Assembly: GCA_903918555.1 (NCBI GenBank)
Contig: CAIXEV010000203.1
Location: 1 to 8,703, forward strand
Reading direction: 5' to 3'
DNA: 8,703 bases
Source of the DNA: an uncultured bacterium
Lineage (GTDB): Bacteria; Planctomycetota; Phycisphaerae; Phycisphaerales; SM1A02
The number at the start of each line of letters is the position of its first letter. Positions within the stretch are counted from its first letter, which is position 1. Below the pieces are notes generated by a model. That model did not search any database and was not told where the DNA came from. It saw nothing but the letters and a program-made list of their open reading frames with translations. Positions 1 through 8,703 of the stretch are shown in pieces. The position numbers and the translations under genes are program-made.

Positions 1-287
1 ACTCCGCCGACTGCGACGCCAACGGCGAGCTCGACAGCTGCCAGATCGCGGCCGGCACCGTTCCCGACACGAACGGCAACGGGATCCCCGACACCTGCGA
101 GTCGCTCGTCGATTCGTGCCCCACCGACACCGACAACAACGGCGAGACGAGCGCTTCCGACCTCGCGGGCCTGCTCGCGGCGTGGGGAGGCAAGGATCCC
201 AACTACGACTTCGACAACGACGGCTTCATCGCCGCGTCCGACCTCGCCGCCATGCTCGCGGCATGGGGTCCCTGCTTCTCAAAGTAG
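1..287 (+). CDS. C-terminal part of a secreted protein with a dockerin-like domain (5' end outside window)
   Basis: The reading frame is open from base 3 to the TAG at 285-287, giving the last 94 residues of a protein that starts before the window. Residues 3-32 are a Cys/Asp/Asn-rich calcium-loop linker (DCDANGELDSC, then DTNGNGIPDTC), similar to thrombospondin type 3 repeats. Residues 39-91 form a dockerin-like domain with two EF-hand-type loops: DTDNNGETSASD (42-53) and DFDNDGFIAASD (69-80). Each loop is followed by a short helix ending in LLAAWG or MLAAWG. The domain is bracketed by Cys39 and Cys91, and only three residues (FSK) follow. I infer an exported protein that uses this domain for attachment or sorting; no cohesin partner is visible here. 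It converges on the neighbouring gene, which ends in the same type of domain. The catalytic or structural part of the protein cannot be judged from this fragment. Confidence 0.88.
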   Translation, partial: SADCDANGELDSCQIAAGTVPDTNGNGIPDTCESLVDSCPTDTDNNGETSASDLAGLLAAWGGKDPNYDFDNDGFIAASDLAAMLAAWGPCFSK

Positions 288-291
288 CGAA

Positions 292-308
292 GCGCACAGG
301 CCTGTCGC
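292..308. terminator. Possible weak bidirectional hairpin between convergent genes
   Basis: Between the two facing stop codons lies a perfect 10-base palindrome, ACAGGCCTGT (296-305). It is extended by a GCG/CGC pair (292-294 with 306-308) after a one-base bulge at 295. Folded with a GGCC loop this gives a stem of about six pairs. There is no T-tract on either side, so it does not meet the usual form of an intrinsic terminator. Its position, 5 bases after one stop and about 40 from the other, is the main reason to list it. Confidence 0.22.
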
Positions 309-346
309 ATCGCGCATGACCTACTCGATCGAACGCGGCCGATGGG

Positions 347-3300
347 TCAGTTGCATGGTCCCCACGCGTTGAGCAACCTGAGGAGATCCGCCGCGTCGAC
401 ATCGCCGTCGTCGTCGAGGTCCGCGAGCGGCGAGGCCGTGCCCCAGCCGGAAAGGACGATCGCGAGGTCGGCCGGGCCGACATTGCCGTCGAGGTTGAGA
501 TCCGCCGTGCATGGCGCGCACTCGTCGGGAACGCCGTCGTTGTTCGCGTCGGCCGAGGTGCCGTTCGCGATGTCGCAGTCGTCGGGGATGTTGTTGCCGT
601 TGCAGTCGGCGGTCGACACCGCGACCGCGCGGACGCACCAGTTCCCGATGAATGCGCCGCCGAGGTCGTCGATCTGCAGGAACTCGTCGGCGTCCTCCGA
701 CAGATCGTTCGGATCGATCGCGCTGAACCGGCCGACGAGCCAGCTCTTGCCGTTCGGCGGCGTCGAATCCTTCGGCGCAGGAAACTCCAAGCCCGCCTTG
801 AAGCCGTTGATGATCGCTCCGACAAAGAAGCTTGCACCAGGGGCGAGGTCGATGTCGGGAATGTCGATGCGCGTGTAGACGAACGCCTCGCCCGGGCTGA
901 CGGCACCGGTCGGGATCGATGCAAGCGCCTGCGCGTCGTCGGGATTGCCGTCGCCGTTCGGATCGCTCCAGAGATGGATGATGTGCGGCGTTCCCTCGGG
1001 GACCATGCCGAACATCACATCGATGGCGATGATGCGGTCCTTGCCTTCCTCGACCGTGAAGTTGTTGAGCCACGCCATGTTCGGCGCGTCCGACGACACC
1101 GAGAACTCCGGCCGCGCATCGTCGTAGGCGTAGAGCTGCGGCTTCTCGCCATTCAGCTGGCACTCGTCGGGAATGCCGTCGGACTGGCAGTCCTGGCTCG
1201 TGCCGTTCGCGATCTCGACGCCATCGGGCACCGAGTTGCCGTTGCAGTCCTCGCAGCTGTCGGGCACGCCGTTCGAGTCGGTGTCAACCTCGGTTCCCTG
1301 AGCGATCTCGCACGCATCGGGAATGCCGTTCGGCTGGCAGTCGCTCGCGGTGCCGGCCGCGAGGTCGCAGTCGTCGGGAAGGCCGTTCGCGTTGCAGTCG
1401 TTGCTTGCGAGTTCGCAGCCATCGGGGATCGAGTTGCCGTTGCAATCGGCAACGGTGCCGCTTTCGATGTCGCAGAGGTCGGGAGTTCCGTTCGCGTTGC
1501 AATCGCCGTCACGCGAGCTGCGGGCGCGGACCAGCCAGTTGCCACGGATGCCGTAGCTGTCGATGAGTCCGAAGATTCCCGCTGCGTCAAGATCGTCGGG
1601 GTCGGCGTCCGCAAGCGTCGTCGCAGCCGAAATCCAGCTGCGCAGCGCGGATGGGTTCTGGAAGTCGCGCGGCGCGGGGAACGGCGTGTTGAAGGTCTGC
1701 GCGCCGACGAAGAACCAGGTTCCCGTCTCGCCCAGCACGAAGTCGGGCACATCGACGGTGGTGAACTGGCTCGTGCCAGGCGCGGCCGCCTTGACCGTCA
1801 CGCTGATGCGACGAACGGCGTCGGTCGGGTCGCCGTCGTTGTTCGGGTCGGTCCACACATGCACGGTGACGGGATCGCCTTCCGGGATTCCATCTCCGAA
1901 CGCCAGCTCGACCGAGCGCAGGATCTCGCCGCCAGTCTCGACTTGGAACGCGTTCAGCCAGATGAAGTTGCCGAGCGCGTTGTTGCCGACGCTGTCCTCC
2001 GCAACGCCGTCATCGACCACCGAGAGGACGGTCGCACCCACGCCGAGCTGGCACTCGTCCGGCAGTCCGTCCTTCTGGCAATCGTCGCTCGTGCCGTTGG
2101 CGATATCGACGCTGTCGGGGACATCGTTCTCGTTGCAGTCCTCGCACTCGTCGGGCACGCCGTTTCCATCGGTGTCGGCGCTCGTGCCGTTGGCGATGTC
2201 GGCGGTGTCGGCGATGCCGTTGCCGTTGCAATCGCTGACAAACTCGAATGCACCCATGTCGACGACAGGAGCGGGCCCCGCGCCGGTGTCGGCGACGCCG
2301 GGCTCGTCGGAGCGCCGGACATTTCCAAGCACATCGACCGGCAGCGGTTCCGCCGTGTTGCCATCCGAGTCGAGATCGAAGGTGTCGGCCGGCAGAAGCG
2401 CGACGCTGCCCGCATCGATCGTGGGCGAGTTCGCTGCGACGCGCCAGTTGCCTGCCTGCGGGTTCACGAAGCGCGGATCAGCGCTGGTGTTTCCAGCGCC
2501 AGGCGCGGAGACGGGCAGGCACGAGTAGGAAGCGTTGAAGTTTCCAACGATCGAGTTCTGCCTGATGATCGAGTTCTCGATCGTGCTGGTTCCGTTCGTA
2601 CGGAGTCCCACTGCGCCGATGATCTGGCTGTCGTTGGCGGCGATCGTCGAGTTGCGCACCACGATCGGCCCTTGGATCGCGAGGATTCCCGCCGCGTCGT
2701 TCCCGGCGATGAGCGAATCGACGACCGTCACCGACCCCGCGAACGAGTAGATCACCGCGAATGCAGCGGTGTTGCCGCTGAATCGGCAGCCGACGACGAC
2801 GAACGAACCGTCCACCGTTTCGATCGCGGCGCCTCCCGCGCCGCATTCGTTGCCGATGAACTCGCAGGCGATGAAGCGCGGCGTACCCATCTCGCCGTAC
2901 CACGCACCGCCGCTGTTCGCCGAGAAGTTGTCGATGAATCGGCAGTTGCGATAGGTCGAGCTGCCGTCCAGCACGGCGCCGCCGTTTTCCTGCTCGGTGA
3001 ATCCATCGCGAATGGTGAACCCGTCGACGACCGCGGTGTCGTTGGTCGTGCCGCCGTTGATGATCGCGTTCGTTCCCTGACCCGTGAGGATCGTCTCGTT
3101 GAGCGCGATGTTGCGCTGCGCGAGCTGGGTCTCGTTGCCCTCGAACCCGCCGTAGAGCGCGAGGTTGTTTTTCAGCACGAAGCGAGTCGTGCCGGGGAAG
3201 TAGGTTCCCTCCGCAACCCAGATCTTCTTGATGCTCTGGTTCGAGCTCGCGGCCGTGAGCGCCGTCCTGAGGTTGTTGTAGGCGGTCGCCCAGCTGGTGC

Positions 3301-3445
3301 CGTTGCCGCCCACGGGCGCGTTCGCGCGCACGAACCGGGTGTCGGCTCCCTGCGCAACGCAGTCCTGCGAGCACAGGGCGAGGATTGCCTGGAGCATCAC
3401 GATGAAGAAGGCGGAACGGGTCTGAAGGCTCGTTTGAAGGGGCAT
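347..3445 (-). CDS. Secreted beta-helix protein with duplicated modules and C-terminal dockerin-like domain
   Basis: A complete protein of about 1032 residues. The ATG at 3445 is chosen because it places a normal signal peptide at the N terminus: a basic n-region, the hydrophobic run AFFIVMLQAILAL, and a likely cut near VAQ (about residue 32). A TTG at 3463 would add six residues. Residues ~89-299 are parallel beta-helix rungs (patterns such as CRFIDN and GGAxx, as in polymorphic outer-membrane-type repeats). Residues ~317-402 resemble the choice-of-anchor-Q region (DPRFVNP, SPTIDAG, VDMGAFEF). Then come Cys/Asp/Asn linkers (405-466), beta-rich module A (472-642), a long linker (647-764), module B (770-942), a short linker (947-976), and a dockerin-like domain (979-1031) with loops DLNLDGNVGPAD and DLDDDGDVDAAD. 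The last residues are AWGPCN. I infer an exported, calcium-binding surface protein; no enzymatic motif is evident. Only a weak GAGA lies upstream of the ATG as a possible ribosome binding site. Confidence 0.9.
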   Translation of the reverse strand: MPLQTSLQTRSAFFIVMLQAILALCSQDCVAQGADTRFVRANAPVGGNGTSWATAYNNLRTALTAASSNQSIKKIWVAEGTYFPGTTRFVLKNNLALYGGFEGNETQLAQRNIALNETILTGQGTNAIINGGTTNDTAVVDGFTIRDGFTEQENGGAVLDGSSTYRNCRFIDNFSANSGGAWYGEMGTPRFIACEFIGNECGAGGAAIETVDGSFVVVGCRFSGNTAAFAVIYSFAGSVTVVDSLIAGNDAAGILAIQGPIVVRNSTIAANDSQIIGAVGLRTNGTSTIENSIIRQNSIVGNFNASYSCLPVSAPGAGNTSADPRFVNPQAGNWRVAANSPTIDAGSVALLPADTFDLDSDGNTAEPLPVDVLGNVRRSDEPGVADTGAGPAPVVDMGAFEFVSDCNGNGIADTADIANGTSADTDGNGVPDECEDCNENDVPDSVDIANGTSDDCQKDGLPDECQLGVGATVLSVVDDGVAEDSVGNNALGNFIWLNAFQVETGGEILRSVELAFGDGIPEGDPVTVHVWTDPNNDGDPTDAVRRISVTVKAAAPGTSQFTTVDVPDFVLGETGTWFFVGAQTFNTPFPAPRDFQNPSALRSWISAATTLADADPDDLDAAGIFGLIDSYGIRGNWLVRARSSRDGDCNANGTPDLCDIESGTVADCNGNSIPDGCELASNDCNANGLPDDCDLAAGTASDCQPNGIPDACEIAQGTEVDTDSNGVPDSCEDCNGNSVPDGVEIANGTSQDCQSDGIPDECQLNGEKPQLYAYDDARPEFSVSSDAPNMAWLNNFTVEEGKDRIIAIDVMFGMVPEGTPHIIHLWSDPNGDGNPDDAQALASIPTGAVSPGEAFVYTRIDIPDIDLAPGASFFVGAIINGFKAGLEFPAPKDSTPPNGKSWLVGRFSAIDPNDLSEDADEFLQIDDLGGAFIGNWCVRAVAVSTADCNGNNIPDDCDIANGTSADANNDGVPDECAPCTADLNLDGNVGPADLAIVLSGWGTASPLADLDDDGDVDAADLLRLLNAWGPCN
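518..2143 (-). repeat. Tandem duplication inside the beta-helix gene (two linker-plus-module units)
   Basis: Unit 1 is encoded by 2143-1253 and unit 2 by 1252-518. Each begins just after an NGVPDxC sequence. The first 34 residues are nearly the same: EDCNENDVPDSVDIANGTS then DDCQKDGLPDECQL, against EDCNGNSVPDGVEIANGTS then QDCQSDGIPDECQL. The module that follows is diverged but clearly alignable, sharing WLNxFxVE, PEGxP, HxWxDPNxDGxPxDA, DxPD, FFVGA, FPAPxD, SW and GNWxVRA. Each unit then returns to DCN-type linkers. Unit 1 is longer (297 versus 245 residues) because its trailing linker holds extra Cys/Asn repeats. This is an old in-frame duplication, with the linkers better conserved than the module. 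Confidence 0.85.
1154..1507 (-). repeat. Array of Cys/Asp/Asn calcium-loop linkers (thrombospondin-3-like)
   Basis: This stretch encodes the longest linker of the beta-helix protein. It has repeated DCNxNGxPDxCDIxxGT motifs of about 13-28 residues, for example DCNANGTPDLCDIESGT, DCNGNSIPDGCEL, DCNANGLPDDCDLAAGT and DCQPNGIPDACEIAQGT. The alternating Asp/Asn with Gly at the turn is the pattern of calcium-binding half-loops, and the paired Cys suggests disulfide staples. Shorter blocks of the same kind are encoded at 2048-2233 and 518-607, and one ends the partial gene at the left edge. Confidence 0.8.
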
Positions 3446-3565
3446 GGGTGTCTCGTGCTGCAAAACTCGACGGAGTGGCCGAACCCACCGTCAACACGGC
3501 GTCGGCCCCGTTGGGTATCGCAGTCGCACGAGCGGCGGACGCACGACGCGGAACATTCACCACGA

Positions 3566-3578
3566 TTCTTTGAAAGAA
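3566..3578. promoter_or_regulatory. AT-rich perfect palindrome upstream of the beta-helix gene (function uncertain)
   Basis: TTCTTT-G-AAAGAA is a perfect 13-base odd palindrome that overlaps the T-tract of the terminator and sits about 120 bases upstream of the beta-helix ATG. It could be a protein-binding site for control of that gene, or just part of the terminator's tail. I could not find a convincing -35/-10 pair nearby, so an operator role is only a suggestion. Confidence 0.2.
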
Positions 3579-3595
3579 ATAGCCCCGTTTGGGGC
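3571..3595 (-). terminator. Intrinsic terminator after the leuS-lipoprotein transcription unit
   Basis: Read on the minus strand, a perfect five-pair stem GCCCC-AAAC-GGGGC (3595-3582) is followed directly by the T-rich run TATTTCTTTC (3581-3572). It begins 11 bases past the TGA of the lipoprotein gene at 3607-3609. The stem is short, but its GC content, four-base loop and T-tract in an otherwise very GC-rich sequence fit a Rho-independent terminator. It would insulate the beta-helix gene downstream on the same strand. Confidence 0.62.
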
Positions 3596-3606
3596 GACCG
3601 CGAAGA

Positions 3607-6072
3607 TCACGGCCACCACGGGCGCATCGTCTTCACGATCGGACGCTCGCTTATGCGGACGGCGTCGGCGAGCGCGTCGGTGGATTCCGCCATCGCCGCG
3701 AGCACCTCGCAGGTCGCGAGGCCGCGGTCATCGGCTTCGGCGATGCGGCTGTAGAGGTACGCCCCGAGCGGCTCGCCGAAGATCGCGATCCGCCACTGAT
3801 CGGGCGATTCGAGGCGCTCGCCGACCACCGTGTTCGCGCGCCAGAGATGCGTGCTGCGCACCGCGGCGTCGCGCGTGCCGTCGGACGCCGCGAGCGCGGC
3901 GCGCAACGCCGTCTCAAGCACAGGATCGACGCCCGCGCGCTCGATCACGCCCTGCACCCGCGTGATCGCGGCCGCGCGCGGGCGCTCGAGCGCAGGCCGC
4001 TCGAGGCGGCGCCAGCAGCGCTCGTACGCGCGCGCGACATCCGGGCCGAGCACGGCGCCGATCTCTTCGACGATCTTGAAGCGAAGCTCGACCGCCTGCG
4101 GCGCGGCGACCTTCGGCTGCCACGGCGGAAGACCGAACTCGCGCCCGCGCTCGCGCGAGGTGAGCAGCTTCAGGAAGTCGCCGACATTGTCGAGCATCGC
4201 CTCGCGGGTCGCCTTCGCGGCCTCGATCAGCTCGTCGCCGTGCGACGCGACCAGCGCCACGGCTGCGTCGCGCTCGCCGTCGGCTGCGTCCATGAGCCGC
4301 GCGACCGCGAACGGATTCGAGTAGCACTCGACGGTGACGCCCGCGAAGCCCTCGAGTTCGCGGCGCCCGGCACGCTGGCCGAGGCCGCGCGAGCCGATCA
4401 GCGCGAGGAGCTCGAGTTCGACGGTCGCCTCCGCGACGACCGGATGGCGCTCGTCGACGCCTGCGATCTGCACCGCAGTCTCGATGACGCGCGCGTTGGC
4501 CGCGCGGTTGCGCGCGAGCATCGCGGATGTGCCCGCACGCAGCTCGGACATCGCCTCCTGCACGATCGCGCGCATCAACTCGGCGTCTGCGGGCGCCGCG
4601 CCGCGATCCGCGCCCTTGAGCGCCACATCGATGCGCGCCGCCTCCGCCTGCACCACCTCGAGCAGGCGCTGCGTCTCCTGCTCGACGACCGCGTCGAACT
4701 CCGCCTTGCGCTCGCCCTCGAGCACGAGCCCCGCGCTCAGCGAGCGCAGCACGCGCGGCGACAACGCCGTGCCGTAGAAGGCGACGCGCTCGAGGCCGCC
4801 GACGGCGCCTGCGATCGCCTCGGGCGCATCGGCGGGATTCGGGTCGGCCGGCTGCGGCGGATCCTGCGCGAAGATCGCGCGCACGGCCTCGTCCTCGCCG
4901 ACCTGCCCGAGGTCGACGCGCACGGCCTGCCAGAAGAGCCGTCGACCGAGGCGCTCGTCGAGCTTCTTGCCCGCGCTCTCGATGATCGCGCCGGGCATCT
5001 TCGAGAGCTCCTCGTACGCGGCCTTTCGCTGCGCGGGATCCTCGGACCGGAGGAGCGACCGCTTCGTGCGCTGAAGCTCGAGTCCGCGGGCGACATCGTC
5101 GCGGAACGCATCGATGCGCGACGGTTCGTCGGGGTACGCCTCGGCGATCACGCGCTCGGCGAGCCGCGCATACATCTCCATCGTGCGCGTCGTCGACATG
5201 CCTTCGTGGAGATCCGCCTCGAGCCGCTCGATGAACTCGGCGCGCACGGCTTCATCCGCGATGGCGCGCGCGAACGCGTCGCCGACATCGAGCAGCTTCA
5301 TGCGCAGCGACTCGGTCGTCTCGGCGCGAGCAGCGCGCAGCGCCTCGAGCCGCCGGTCGAGCGAACGCTGCGCGCGGTCGACGGGGCGGCCCTTGCCGTC
5401 GGGCGAGTTCGCGCGCGCCTGCTGCAGCGTTGCGTCGAGCGGCCCGAACTCCTCGGTCCAGTCGAGATACGCCCGGGCGCGGTCGTTCGACAGCCTGCGG
5501 GCTTCGCGCGCGATCTCGCCGTAGGCCATGGTCGCCGCCTCGAGGACGGCGTCGTCGCCCGCGTGGACGCCGATGCGCGCGAGCTCCTCGAGCGGACCGG
5601 GGAGCGGCCGCTCGGGTTCCGCCCACACAGCGACCGCGCGCTCGCACTCGATGCGCGCCGTGAGGAGCGCCATGAAGCGGTCGGCGCTCGCGGGCAGCTC
5701 GGAGTCGATGCGCGCGAGCAGCTCGCGCTCGGCGGCGAGGAGGTCGTTCTCGATTCCACGCTGCCGCCCCCGGCGCGTGCGCGCCTCGTTCGGCGCGAAG
5801 GGCGCGGGCGTCTGTCCGGCGAGGTTGAGTTCGTCGACGAACGGCGCCCAGCGCTCGCGCACGATCCGCTCGACCTCGCGGTCGTAGTCGGCGTACGCGG
5901 CGTCGATCGGCTTCCACCAGAGCGGATCGAACTCGGGCACCCACTGCGCGGTGTCGCGGATCATCGCGAAGCGCGTCGGCATCGCGATCCGGTCGAACTC
6001 GCTCGTGTCCTGCGAGCAGCCGCCGACGAAGAGCGCCGCGAGCGCGACCAGCGCCGCGACGACGGCGCGCAT
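3607..6072 (-). CDS. Large predicted lipoprotein of unknown function, downstream of leuS
   Basis: About 821 residues from the ATG at 6072. That start gives a classic lipoprotein signal: Met-Arg, a hydrophobic run (AVVAALVALAALF), then lipobox VGGC with the acceptor Cys at residue 19. Another in-frame ATG at 6144, one base after the leuS stop, would add 24 basic residues; it is possible but gives an unusually long n-region. The mature protein is rich in Ala, Arg, Glu and Leu, has no further membrane segment, and looks almost wholly helical with coiled-coil-like stretches (for example around residues 230-270 and 450-490). Local aromatic patches include DPLWWKPI (50-57), FGLPPWQP (646-653) and the C-terminal RPWWP. 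Only four Cys follow the lipobox. I recognise no family or catalytic motif. It is probably membrane-anchored in the cell envelope and transcribed with leuS, ending at the terminator at 3571-3595. Confidence 0.83.
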   Translation of the reverse strand: MRAVVAALVALAALFVGGCSQDTSEFDRIAMPTRFAMIRDTAQWVPEFDPLWWKPIDAAYADYDREVERIVRERWAPFVDELNLAGQTPAPFAPNEARTRRGRQRGIENDLLAAERELLARIDSELPASADRFMALLTARIECERAVAVWAEPERPLPGPLEELARIGVHAGDDAVLEAATMAYGEIAREARRLSNDRARAYLDWTEEFGPLDATLQQARANSPDGKGRPVDRAQRSLDRRLEALRAARAETTESLRMKLLDVGDAFARAIADEAVRAEFIERLEADLHEGMSTTRTMEMYARLAERVIAEAYPDEPSRIDAFRDDVARGLELQRTKRSLLRSEDPAQRKAAYEELSKMPGAIIESAGKKLDERLGRRLFWQAVRVDLGQVGEDEAVRAIFAQDPPQPADPNPADAPEAIAGAVGGLERVAFYGTALSPRVLRSLSAGLVLEGERKAEFDAVVEQETQRLLEVVQAEAARIDVALKGADRGAAPADAELMRAIVQEAMSELRAGTSAMLARNRAANARVIETAVQIAGVDERHPVVAEATVELELLALIGSRGLGQRAGRRELEGFAGVTVECYSNPFAVARLMDAADGERDAAVALVASHGDELIEAAKATREAMLDNVGDFLKLLTSRERGREFGLPPWQPKVAAPQAVELRFKIVEEIGAVLGPDVARAYERCWRRLERPALERPRAAAITRVQGVIERAGVDPVLETALRAALAASDGTRDAAVRSTHLWRANTVVGERLESPDQWRIAIFGEPLGAYLYSRIAEADDRGLATCEVLAAMAESTDALADAVRISERPIVKTMRPWWP

Positions 6073-6145
6073 GCAGGCATCGATGCTGGCGAGGTTCGCG
6101 CGCACCCGCAGAGCGTAGCGGCAGCGCGCGCGATCTCCAAGCATC

Positions 6146-8703
<2,558 letters not shown>

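Noticed and set aside
31..473. A single gene broken into two by inversion, because the two dockerin-like ends face each other
   Set aside because: Each end has its own intact stop codon and a complete domain with different sequence. They are paralogous tails, not halves of one gene.
518..2233. CRISPR-like or tandem DNA repeat array
   Set aside because: The periodic signal is at the protein level (Cys/Asp/Asn loops) with varying length and no constant spacers. It lies inside an uninterrupted reading frame.
3466..3494. TTGACG on the minus strand (3494-3489) as a -35 box for the beta-helix gene
   Set aside because: No acceptable -10 hexamer lies 16-18 bases downstream (GTCGAG at 17). A single hexamer match is not enough.
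3505..3596. GCCCCGTT occurring twice (3505-3512 and 3582-3589), as a possible repeated element
   Set aside because: An eight-base GC-rich match within 100 bases is unremarkable in this composition, and the first copy lacks the full hairpin and T-tract.
974..3754. Long plus-strand open frame (about 926 codons) opposite the beta-helix gene
   Set aside because: Its repetitive VAVAV and RAVGD pattern is the mirror of the DCNGNG linkers on the minus strand. The minus-strand frame has a signal peptide and recognisable domains.

Overview
The window looks like a high-GC planctomycete chromosome, most likely class Phycisphaerae or a relative. Two things point there. Two secreted proteins carry the Cys/Asp/Asn-rich 'DCNGNGIPDxCDIAxGTS' linkers and a C-terminal dockerin-like domain ending in 'AWGPC', which I associate with this group. 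The leucyl-tRNA synthetase also has the lineage-type 'RSERGGxPVxRxxLKQW' stretch in place of a complete zinc knuckle. This assignment rests on recognition alone, without a database search.

Layout, left to right. Positions 1-287 (+) hold the C-terminal end of a secreted protein that starts outside the window. Positions 347-3445 (-) hold a complete, convergently oriented protein of about 1032 residues: signal peptide, parallel beta-helix, choice-of-anchor-Q-like segment, two copies of a beta-rich module separated by calcium-binding-type linkers, and a C-terminal dockerin-like domain. The two genes end tail to tail with 59 bases between stop codons, and their last ~53 residues are the same kind of domain. 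Positions 3446-3606 are intergenic, with an intrinsic terminator for the operon to the right and an AT-rich palindrome. Positions 3607-6072 (-) encode a large predicted lipoprotein of unknown function. Positions 6146-8703 (-) hold most of leuS, whose 5' end lies beyond the window.

leuS and the lipoprotein gene are on the same strand with only 73 bases or fewer between them and a terminator after the second, so they probably form the end of one transcription unit. leuS is housekeeping. The lipoprotein has no family I recognise. The two dockerin-like proteins are probably exported surface or matrix proteins held by a shared C-terminal domain.

No RNA gene, CRISPR array, insertion sequence, phage gene or attachment site was seen. 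The long open frames opposite leuS, the lipoprotein gene and the beta-helix gene are by-products of high GC content. The observations most worth following are the identical Cys-Cys spacing around the two dockerin-like domains, the tandem ~245-297-residue duplication in the beta-helix protein, and the unknown lipoprotein behind leuS.
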